DNA from: Sphingobacterium multivorum | Lineage (GTDB): Bacteria; Bacteroidota; Bacteroidia; Sphingobacteriales; Sphingobacteriaceae | Assembly (NCBI RefSeq): GCF_039511225.1 | Contig: NZ_CP154261.1 | Span: 4,092,001-4,156,000 of the forward strand | Reading direction: 5' to 3' | DNA: 64,000 nt | Shown here: one piece after another, positions 57,844 to 64,000 of the stretch | How positions within the stretch are numbered: the stretch's first letter is position 1 | Layout of the letters: the number at the start of each line of letters is the position of its first letter | Notes under the pieces: generated by a model | What the model saw: only the letters and a program-made list of their open reading frames with translations | Told to the model about the DNA's origin: nothing | Databases searched by the model: none | Position numbers and translations under genes: made by a program

Positions 57844-58419
57844 ATGACCGAACGTGAAATTCTGAGACAACATATCGACAAGACCGTCCAGTTGAACGAC
57901 GAACAATTCGACTACTTCTTTTCTTTTTTTAAACCGGTCTCCTTTAAAAAGAAACAACAGATTATCAGCATAGGAGATCTGGTCGAACAAGAGTATTTTG
58001 TGCTAAATGGTTGTTTAAAGACCTTTTTTACCAACGATGAACAAAAGATGCATATCTTACAGTTTGCCACACAGACCTGGTGGGCTTCTGATTATAATGC
58101 ATTGCATAATCAGAGCAGGGCTACAGTCAATTTAGATTGTGTAAGCGAGGCAGACACGCTCTGCTTATCGAATGCGGACAGGGAAAAAGTATGTAAGGAA
58201 ATTCACGAAGTTGAAACCTTTTTCAGATGGCGTTCTAATAAAGGATACATTGGGCTGCAAAAAAGAATAATGTCACTGCTGAACAACAATGCGCGGAGCC
58301 GCTACGAGGAACTCATGCAGCAATACCCTGAACTCTATAATCTCGTTCCCAAACATTTGATCGCAGCATATCTGGGCGTTTCCCGCGAAACACTAAGCAG
58401 GCTATACCAAGCCAAATAA
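57844..58419 (+). CDS. Crp/Fnr family transcriptional regulator
   Basis: 191-aa regulator with an N-terminal cyclic-nucleotide-binding-like beta-roll (about 25-115) and a C-terminal winged helix (about 140-191). The recognition helix VSRETLSRLY places Arg181, Glu182 and Arg186 where E. coli CRP has Arg180, Glu181 and Arg185, the residues that read TGTGA. The cAMP pocket is not conserved: the usual GE segment is replaced by ASDYNAL, and the RSA signature by SRA, so cAMP binding is not supported. There is no FNR cysteine cluster either. Two TGTGA-N6-TCACA palindromes lie directly downstream of its stop, in front of the DJ-1 gene. Confidence 0.93.
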   Translation: MTEREILRQHIDKTVQLNDEQFDYFFSFFKPVSFKKKQQIISIGDLVEQEYFVLNGCLKTFFTNDEQKMHILQFATQTWWASDYNALHNQSRATVNLDCVSEADTLCLSNADREKVCKEIHEVETFFRWRSNKGYIGLQKRIMSLLNNNARSRYEELMQQYPELYNLVPKHLIAAYLGVSRETLSRLYQAK

Positions 58420-58435
58420 TGTGATCTAGATCACA
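58420..58435. promoter_or_regulatory. Crp-type operator 1 (TGTGA-N6-TCACA)
   Basis: TGTGATCTAGATCACA, a perfect 16-bp palindrome starting one base after the regulator's stop codon. It matches the classical CRP consensus exactly. Its centre is 38 bp from that of operator 2. Confidence 0.75.
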
Positions 58436-58457
58436 AAAGCAAAACCATTCTCCAAAT

Positions 58458-58473
58458 TGTGATGTATATCACA
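58458..58473. promoter_or_regulatory. Crp-type operator 2 (TGTGA-N6-TCACA)
   Basis: TGTGATGTATATCACA, both half-sites perfect. A possible -7 element, TACTTTG at 58497-58503 (one T short of the Bacteroidota TAnnTTTG), would put this operator near -41.5, the position used for class II activation. The promoter placement is inference. Confidence 0.75.
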
Positions 58474-58551
58474 TAGGGCTCCGGCAATTTATCCCCTACT
58501 TTGTACTATCGTTTTAAACATATAATTTTTTAACAGACTTGGTTATATAAT

Positions 58552-59250
58552 ATGAAAAAAGACAAATTAAAAGTATTGGTTGTATTGACATCACATGACC
58601 AATTGGGCAATACAGGAGAAAAAACAGGATTTTGGGTGGAGGAATTTGCAGCGCCTTATTATGTTTTACAAGATGCAGGAGTGGACGTCACCATCGCATC
58701 TCCAAAAGGAGGGCAACCACCAATCGATCCTAAAAGTGCGCTCCCAGATTTTCAAACAGAAGCAACCAAACGTTTTGATGCAGATAAGGAGCTCCAAACA
58801 AAATTGGCAAATAGCTTAGCTTTGGATACGATCAATGAACAGGACTACGATGCGATTTTCTATCCTGGGGGCCATGGTCCTTTGTGGGATTTAACCAACG
58901 ATAAGACATCCGTTGCATTGATCGAGTCATTTTGGGCCCACAACAAACCTGTCGCCGCCGTATGCCATGCGCCAGCTGTATTTCGCTATGTCAAGGATAG
59001 TAATGGTCAGCCACTGGTCAAAGGTAAAAAAGTTACCGGATTTTCAAATAGCGAGGAAGAAGCGGTTCAACTAACGGCTGTTGTTCCCTTTTTAGTGGAA
59101 GATGAACTCGTAAAATTGGGTGCACAGTACAGCAAAGGGGAAGATTGGCATAGTTATGTAGTCAAAGATGGCCATCTCATTACCGGGCAAAACCCTGCGT
59201 CTTCGGAAGAAACTGCTAAAGCTTTGTTTACTCTATTGAGCAATTCCTAG
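58552..59250 (+). CDS. DJ-1/PfpI family protein (class I glutamine amidotransferase-like, Hsp31 type)
   Basis: 232-aa cytoplasmic protein. The nucleophile elbow AAVCHAPAVF has Cys138-His139, supported by Glu30/31 in GFWVEE and the segment FYPGGHGPLWDL (103-114). This layout fits the Hsp31-like branch (glyoxalase III, deglycase or stress chaperone) rather than a biosynthetic amidotransferase. No signal peptide. Two Crp-type operators lie in the 132-bp gap upstream, so the neighbouring Crp/Fnr protein probably controls it. A strong hairpin follows the stop. Confidence 0.93.
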   Translation: MKKDKLKVLVVLTSHDQLGNTGEKTGFWVEEFAAPYYVLQDAGVDVTIASPKGGQPPIDPKSALPDFQTEATKRFDADKELQTKLANSLALDTINEQDYDAIFYPGGHGPLWDLTNDKTSVALIESFWAHNKPVAAVCHAPAVFRYVKDSNGQPLVKGKKVTGFSNSEEEAVQLTAVVPFLVEDELVKLGAQYSKGEDWHSYVVKDGHLITGQNPASSEETAKALFTLLSNS

Positions 59251-59263
59251 CAATAAACTAATC

Positions 59264-59313
59264 AAAAAATAAGTAAGGACTGTTGTCATCGAAATAGTCC
59301 TTGCTTATTTTTT
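59264..59313. terminator. Intrinsic terminator after the DJ-1 gene
   Basis: An 18-bp stem (AAAAAATAAGTAAGGACT / AGTCCTTGCTTATTTTTT, one G-T mismatch) with a 14-nt loop, 13 bp past the stop and ending in a T-run. Confidence 0.85.
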
Positions 59314-59394
59314 GACAAAGCATCAACATCCTCTTCCAATTGAAATCTATGATCCTTGCAACTCTTCAGGATAAGAACTATTTGCAAAATGACT

Positions 59395-59539
59395 TTAATC
59401 TTTGTCTTCAAGTTCAAACAATTCTTCAACACTACGCTCAAGCACATGGGAGATTTTTAACGACCACCAAATTTGCGAGCTGTTCCCGTGAGTAGTTTTT
59501 TATTAATCGATGGATTCTTATCTTAATAATACGAATGAT
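59395..59539 (-). pseudogene. Remnant of a small XRE-family HTH regulator
   Basis: On the minus strand one frame reads NKIRIHRLIKNYSREQLANLV, like the N-terminus of a short XRE (YgzD-type) regulator. A second frame reads KISHVLERSVEELFELEDKD and then stop at 59395-59397, like the C-terminus of the same family. The recognition helix between them, normally about 20-25 residues, is missing and the two parts are out of frame; the first ends at a TGA. No clear start codon remains (ATT where ATG would be expected). This fits an internal deletion in a decaying gene. Confidence 0.6.
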
Positions 59540-59573
59540 AACAGTTCCTTTAAAGAAATAGGCTTTTCAAAAA

Positions 59574-59599
59574 AAAGCCAGCTGCATGCAGCTGGCTTT
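59574..59599. terminator. Intrinsic terminator (26-bp perfect palindrome)
   Basis: AAAGCCAGCTGCA followed immediately by its complement. On the minus strand the stem runs into eight T, so it ends the transcript of the genes at 59628-63432. It starts 28 bp past the stop at 59628. Confidence 0.85.
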
Positions 59600-59627
59600 G
59601 GCCGTTTATATTTTTTGTGAGCAATAT

Positions 59628-60503
59628 TTAAAAACCGGCTCCATTTATCTGTACATTCTCCCCTCCTTTATTGAAGTTGGCTGCATCTTGTTGGATTTTA
59701 AAATATTGTGCCGCTGGGCAGGCCATCTGCGTCATCCGTCCCGCATGCATAGGTACTTCGATCACTTGCTTTGCGTCATAGCGGAGTAAAGTGCTGTAGG
59801 ACCAAATCGCTTCCAATACTTTCGTTTTTGTTGCCTGCACAGGTTTTCCTTCATTGGCCACCTGATCAATGGCATTCACTCGTTTAAACTCCCCCAATCC
59901 ACCCAAGGTATATCCTGCACTTTCAAACGTAGCTTCATATTTCTTGCCGTTACCCTGTATAGCAAATTTTAATATGCCTGGACCAACAATTTCCAATGTC
60001 ATCAGCACCTTTTCGCCAGGATACCAATAATATTCGTCTTGTGCCGGTGCATTTTGATAAAGACTTGCTTGACCAGAGCTGTGTGCTGCCCTTCGCAAAA
60101 AAGGTCGGAAAGCCCGCCTGTCTTCGGTCACATTTCCTTTTTCATCTTTTATAACTTCCCAGGTAAGGCCAATATCCGTTTCTTGTCCCCCCATGTTACC
60201 GCCCATATAAACAGAGGGGTTATCCAGGTATTGCTTGGGTTTGCCCGGGTTCAATCGCGCCGGATCAAATTCCATCTTTGGTAAGGTAACTTCGGCCTTA
60301 ATGCCGACCCAGACATCTGTACTGGAAACGACTTTTCGATAGTAGGCTCCTTGAAAACAAGCTTTTGAAGAAGCCGGACGCACCTCATTTTTGAGATACT
60401 CATTCCCATCAACACCTACAACCGGAAATTCTGGTTTAACAAATTCATTTTTTGCACTGCAGGCGGTCAAGCTTAGTAAAAAAAGTAAGCGTATGTGTTT
60501 CAT
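59628..60503 (-). CDS. Hypothetical exported lipoprotein
   Basis: Not recognised. 291 aa with lipoprotein signal MKHIRLLFLLSLTAC (Cys15). The mature part is beta-rich and may be a carbohydrate-binding or lectin-like fold (VSSTDVWVGIKAEVTLPKME, YYWYPGEKVLMTLEIVGPGILKFAIQGNG). Its ATG shares one base with the preceding stop (TAATG), so it is translationally coupled to the 396-aa protein. It is the last gene of the susD-DUF5018 transcript and ends at a strong terminator. It is probably a surface accessory protein of that locus. Confidence 0.75.
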   Translation of the reverse strand: MKHIRLLFLLSLTACSAKNEFVKPEFPVVGVDGNEYLKNEVRPASSKACFQGAYYRKVVSSTDVWVGIKAEVTLPKMEFDPARLNPGKPKQYLDNPSVYMGGNMGGQETDIGLTWEVIKDEKGNVTEDRRAFRPFLRRAAHSSGQASLYQNAPAQDEYYWYPGEKVLMTLEIVGPGILKFAIQGNGKKYEATFESAGYTLGGLGEFKRVNAIDQVANEGKPVQATKTKVLEAIWSYSTLLRYDAKQVIEVPMHAGRMTQMACPAAQYFKIQQDAANFNKGGENVQINGAGF

Positions 60504-61693
60504 TATTTCTTCGGATCAATGGGTACAAAAATTAATGGGGTCGGTAGGCAGGAAGCTCCCGGAGGAGAATAGGTGAATTCAATTTCCTGTATTTCCTTCT
60601 TCGGGTCGGGCCAATAAGTTTCGATTAGAATTGCCTCTGGATAACCTTTTGTAATCAGCGCATTTTTGGGATATTGCATCACGGTCTTTTGACCATCTTT
60701 ACCCACAAGTTCCATGGTCAGCCCCATGCCACCACACCATTGGTTGTCTCCGGAACGGCTGTTCCAGCTAACCAAAGCTAATCCTTTTCCGTCTGTACTC
60801 TTCCATTTGATCTTTGTTTTATACAGCACACCATAGTTTCCGGCATTCTTGGCAAATTCTTTTTTCGCACCAATCGTTCCCGTGATCCATGGATCGTCCT
60901 GCCCGTCGGCCACAATCAGCTGCACTGCTCCTTTTTTGGTATCGAGCGTATCCGTCGGATTAATCCGATAATTAGAAATCGGAAAAATACCGCGACCAGC
61001 GTTTGCGTGACTATGAGGAATCAAGGTCTTGATCCGCGGAAACACTTTTGGCCCAGACTCATCTGGAGCAAATTGAATGACAGCGATCTGCGCCGGCTGG
61101 TCAACCACAAACTCATAAAATCCATGGACAAGTTCATCGTATTGGACCAGCTGTTTTTCCAGTTTTTCATCGATAGCCATTACTTCTCCTGGTTTAAGCA
61201 CTTTCACCTGATTGTTTACAGCAGATAAAAAGTAGTCCTCAAGCCCCTTCTTTCCAATTTCAAAATAGTTTGAACTCGGTTTTTGTGAAGCATACTTCAG
61301 CATGCGAAAATGCATATTTTCATGGCCTAGATTTTTAATGACCGCTGAAATCTTACGCGGCATTTTTTGTGGTTCTTTAACACCATTGACGTTATAGACA
61401 TACAACCTAACAGCCCCAGGGTCAACCGTCTCCTGTAATGCAATAGCCTCAGGAACACGAATATACTCGGGATCATCAGATATGATATACTGCGGTCCCG
61501 GTAATACGGTCTTTGTGTAAGGCAACTTAGGAAAGTCCGTTTTTAAAAAATTCTCCAACAGGACGATATCGCCTTTATTTGCGCTGACAATCTTTTTGGA
61601 CACGCTACTTAAATCATTTTTTTGTGCAAATCCAACTTTACACGAAACTAAACCTAACATCAACAATAAGCTTGTTTTGATGTGCTTGTTCAT
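60503..61693 (-). CDS. Hypothetical exported protein
   Basis: Not recognised. 396 aa; the N-terminus MNKHIKTSLLLMLGLVSCKVGFAQ could be cut either as a lipoprotein (LVSC, Cys18) or as a normal secreted protein (after GFAQ). The mature part is soluble and beta-rich with no obvious catalytic motif: PGPQYIISDDPEYIRVPEAI, PGAVRLYVYNVNGVKEP, HSHANAGRGIFPISNYRI, GNYGVLYKTKIKWKSTDGKG. The last two segments suggest two successive beta-sandwich domains. It overlaps the downstream lipoprotein gene by one base and follows the DUF5018 gene by 71 bp. Confidence 0.75.
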   Translation of the reverse strand: MNKHIKTSLLLMLGLVSCKVGFAQKNDLSSVSKKIVSANKGDIVLLENFLKTDFPKLPYTKTVLPGPQYIISDDPEYIRVPEAIALQETVDPGAVRLYVYNVNGVKEPQKMPRKISAVIKNLGHENMHFRMLKYASQKPSSNYFEIGKKGLEDYFLSAVNNQVKVLKPGEVMAIDEKLEKQLVQYDELVHGFYEFVVDQPAQIAVIQFAPDESGPKVFPRIKTLIPHSHANAGRGIFPISNYRINPTDTLDTKKGAVQLIVADGQDDPWITGTIGAKKEFAKNAGNYGVLYKTKIKWKSTDGKGLALVSWNSRSGDNQWCGGMGLTMELVGKDGQKTVMQYPKNALITKGYPEAILIETYWPDPKKEIQEIEFTYSPPGASCLPTPLIFVPIDPKK

Positions 61694-61764
61694 AATTTTA
61701 TTTTTTTACGAATGAATACAATGTTCCTCCACTGCAACACAAGCTGCATGAAGGAACGATTATT

Positions 61765-63432
61765 TTAATTTGAATCGGCATAAATTGTAAACTCCTGCGC
61801 AACGAGATAACCAAAGGTTGTCAACATATACACCTGAAGCCTTTGTCCATTTTCTGAGGTTCCCATACAGATGTCGCTGGTTGCATTACCGTTGGTACCG
61901 CCAGTAAACAGTTCCGACTCATAAACACGCAATTGGTTATAGGTAGGTGAACTCAGTGTGGTACCAATGCGGGCTCGATCGCTAATATCATAGACATACA
62001 TCTGCCCGATCTCATTGCTTCCAAACAATTTGACCTGAGCCAAAATATCTGCATTGTTAAAACGCTGAAAGGCGATACCACCATTCATGGCAGTACCGGT
62101 AATTGCCGGGAATGCTGCTAGCCGCCCCCATGTACTTCCCGAAACATAAGCAAGTTCGGCGTTAGTGCTCGCGATCAGTTCGGCGTTAGCGCCGACCCCT
62201 AAAGGAAGATATTCCGGTAGAAAGCCTAATGATGCCGCACCATCCTTATATTCCAGGACATCGGCAGCGGTAGATTTTATCTGGCCATTTTCGACTGTCC
62301 AACGCAGGAGGTAACGACTGGTTGCAACCGAAGCAAGTAACTGACCGTTTCCGTCCATATCCCCTACCCAGTTAAGTTTACGACCGATATTGCCATCGCC
62401 GGCAGCTACCGCAGCAGGTTTGCTATAAGGTAGATCCAATAACTTGACAGGACTGGTATCAAAAACATCTTTGTATTTGTATAACACAAAGCTCTGTCCA
62501 TTCGGCGTATAAGTTCCTAGCATAAATCGTCCTTTTTCATCGCTCACACCTTGGAAGATCAAGCGACCTGCCGGGAAAGGATTTGTTAGGTTATGGGAAT
62601 AAGCTCCTGTGAAACGGTTGTACACCTTAAATACAGATGGTGAAGTCCGGCTCACAATCACCAAGTAATCGCCACTCACAAAACAGGACGTTTCACTATT
62701 TGCAGTGAAGCCCAAGTCTGCCGCTTTCTTCAGGAACAAGCGCCGGCTAATGCCCACCCCTTTTTCAAGTTTGACAGGTTCTTTAACAACCAATTTGAGC
62801 TGCCGCTTGATATTTCCGGCTCCAGAAATCGTCAGGGGTACTTCTGCACCGTTTGCCAAATTGACCTGACCACCGCTTGCTATTGAACCACTTGAATGCT
62901 TGTTGATGACGTAACTCAGGCTAGCTTGCGAAAGATCCATGCCCGGCACCACATAAAACGTCACCGTATTCCCGTTTAGGATCCCCTCAACCTCATTGAC
63001 CTTTTGTTCGCTGTCTTTGAATGTAATTTTGACTCCCGAAATATCCGTATTGCCTTTCTTCTCGGCAATGACCACATAGTCCTTTGCGTCACCGTTTCCC
63101 GCGGTGACAGTAATTTTCTTGGGTGCCGTCAAGTCTGTAAATCCATTTAAACCCGGCGTCACCTGGGCATCAGCTGGAACGGAAGCACGCAACATCAGTC
63201 GCGAAAGATCTACTTCATTGTCCGAATCGATCGGATAATAATAATCTACGTGCAAATACACCGTATCATTGCTGATCGTACTCAGAAAAAGTCGATCTTG
63301 CCCTTTCCCATCAATCGTAGCGTAAAAATCCATCAATTGATTTTTCACATTCCGCTCCAGATAATTAGGTTTTTGACATCCTCCCAAAAGGATTGCACAG
63401 GCCCATAAACTATAAAATTTTATTTTGTCCAT
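61765..63432 (-). CDS. DUF5018-type surface lipoprotein (SusE/F position)
   Basis: 555-aa lipoprotein with lipobox LGGC (Cys19). The N-terminal 240 residues consist of Ig-like repeats of the DUF5018 type (KKITVTAGNGDAKDYVVIAEKKGNTDISGVKITF). The C-terminal 310 residues read like a propeller with repeated short strands (SCFVSGDYLVIVSRTSPSVFKVYNR, WVGDMDGNGQLLASVATSRYLLRW). It follows susD by 18 bp, where SusE/F-like glycan-binding proteins normally sit. Role: probable accessory glycan binding at the cell surface. Confidence 0.82.
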   Translation of the reverse strand: MDKIKFYSLWACAILLGGCQKPNYLERNVKNQLMDFYATIDGKGQDRLFLSTISNDTVYLHVDYYYPIDSDNEVDLSRLMLRASVPADAQVTPGLNGFTDLTAPKKITVTAGNGDAKDYVVIAEKKGNTDISGVKITFKDSEQKVNEVEGILNGNTVTFYVVPGMDLSQASLSYVINKHSSGSIASGGQVNLANGAEVPLTISGAGNIKRQLKLVVKEPVKLEKGVGISRRLFLKKAADLGFTANSETSCFVSGDYLVIVSRTSPSVFKVYNRFTGAYSHNLTNPFPAGRLIFQGVSDEKGRFMLGTYTPNGQSFVLYKYKDVFDTSPVKLLDLPYSKPAAVAAGDGNIGRKLNWVGDMDGNGQLLASVATSRYLLRWTVENGQIKSTAADVLEYKDGAASLGFLPEYLPLGVGANAELIASTNAELAYVSGSTWGRLAAFPAITGTAMNGGIAFQRFNNADILAQVKLFGSNEIGQMYVYDISDRARIGTTLSSPTYNQLRVYESELFTGGTNGNATSDICMGTSENGQRLQVYMLTTFGYLVAQEFTIYADSN

Positions 63433-63450
63433 TGTTAGTCTTTATTATTT

Positions 63451-64000
63451 TTACCAACCTTTAATTTGAGTCAACGCACCGTTCAACTGCACTTCATTTT
63501 CAGGTATGGGCAGATAATATAATTTTGTACTGAAACTTCTGTTGGTTGCGTCTGCTGAGACAACTTCATACGTTAATCCTGTTGCGTTCGGACTGATCTT
63601 ATGCCCTGTAAACTTCACATTATCCAACAGGAGGTGAGCTTTTCGCCAACGGCGCAAATCCCAAAAACGGTGTCCCTCGAAAGCGAGTTCAACTTTACGC
63701 TCATGCTCTACAGCGGCCATTGCCTGATTATTATTGGCAAGGCTAAGAGCATTAAGTCCACGTTTCTGGCGGAGCTGATTGATGTAGGTTGTCGCTGAGG
63801 CAAAGTCGCCCAATTGCGCTTTCGCTTCCGACATAATCAACAAGACCTCGGCATAGCGCATTTCGATCCAGCTTTGTGTACTCTTATTTTGAACGAATGT
63901 CGTGTTTGTAGGATCAAGCATTTTGCGTACATAGTATCCCGTAACGGTACGTTTGGGGTCGCCACTCGCGCCAAATGTTGTAAATCCTTCTATCGCATCG
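63451..64000 (-). CDS. SusD/RagB family lipoprotein (N-terminus beyond the window)
   Basis: The frame is open from the stop at 63451 to the right edge, 183 codons, so the N-terminal two thirds and the partner susC lie outside. C-terminal SusD signatures are clear: IEMRYAEVLLIMSEAKAQLGDF, ERKVELAFEGHRFWDLRRWRKA and YYLPIPENEVQLN. The internal ATG at 63921 is not a start. The DUF5018 lipoprotein follows by 18 bp. Confidence 0.95.
   Translation of the reverse strand, partial: DAIEGFTTFGASGDPKRTVTGYYVRKMLDPTNTTFVQNKSTQSWIEMRYAEVLLIMSEAKAQLGDFASATTYINQLRQKRGLNALSLANNNQAMAAVEHERKVELAFEGHRFWDLRRWRKAHLLLDNVKFTGHKISPNATGLTYEVVSADATNRSFSTKLYYLPIPENEVQLNGALTQIKGW

Overview
The window comes from a Bacteroidota genome, most likely the Sphingobacteriaceae (Sphingobacterium or a close relative). 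The evidence is five SusC-type TonB-dependent receptor/SusD contexts, FecI/FecR-type ECF sigma and anti-sigma pairs with the Bacteroidota C-terminal DUF4974, a one-protein hybrid two-component regulator, moderate-to-low GC, and AT-rich leaders without strong Shine-Dalgarno sequences. About 57 of the 64 kb is a run of polysaccharide utilisation loci. No rRNA, tRNA, CRISPR array or intact insertion sequence was seen.

Layout, left to right. (1) 1-6380, minus strand: ECF sigma factor, FecR anti-sigma factor, GH97 glycosidase, terminator, then an STN-containing SusC cut by the left edge. (2) 6503-17130, minus: a hybrid two-component sensor, GH92, GH35, then a secreted Gfo/Idh/MocA oxidoreductase and a small exported protein. 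(3) 17303-19908, plus, divergent from the sensor: GH105 and DUF2264. (4) 20145-38558, minus: ECF sigma, FecR, STN-SusC, SusD, then GH95, GH35, GH2, GH43 and a parallel beta-helix protein. (5) 38702-45587: two distant homologues of an unrecognised barrel-like exported enzyme flank a GH38-like DUF5054 protein. (6) 45710-56946, minus: two tandem SusC/SusD pairs without STN domains, separated by a metallophosphoesterase. (7) 57844-59250, plus: a Crp/Fnr regulator and a DJ-1/PfpI protein with two Crp-like operators between them. (8) 59395-64000, minus: a remnant of an XRE regulator, two hypothetical exported proteins, a DUF5018 lipoprotein and a SusD cut by the right edge.

Together the genes describe capture of a branched plant-type glycan by SusC/D pairs, trimming by exo-glycosidases (alpha-L-fucose/L-galactose, beta-galactose, arabinose/xylose, alpha-mannose, alpha-gluco/galacto, unsaturated uronate), and control by two trans-envelope sigma systems plus one hybrid sensor. 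A pectic side chain is the best guess for regions 3-4, but the substrate is not proven.

The most notable result is a shared 31-bp promoter-like motif, ACTAGGG, exactly 16 bp, then CGTCTT or a close variant. It occurs five times, always in front of a gene and in the right orientation: the left-edge SusC, fecR-GH97, the Gfo/Idh/MocA gene, the DUF5054 gene, and divergently the barrel gene at 43392. It looks like an ECF sigma promoter and would tie the unrecognised enzyme family of region 5 to the sugar-sensing regulon of region 1.
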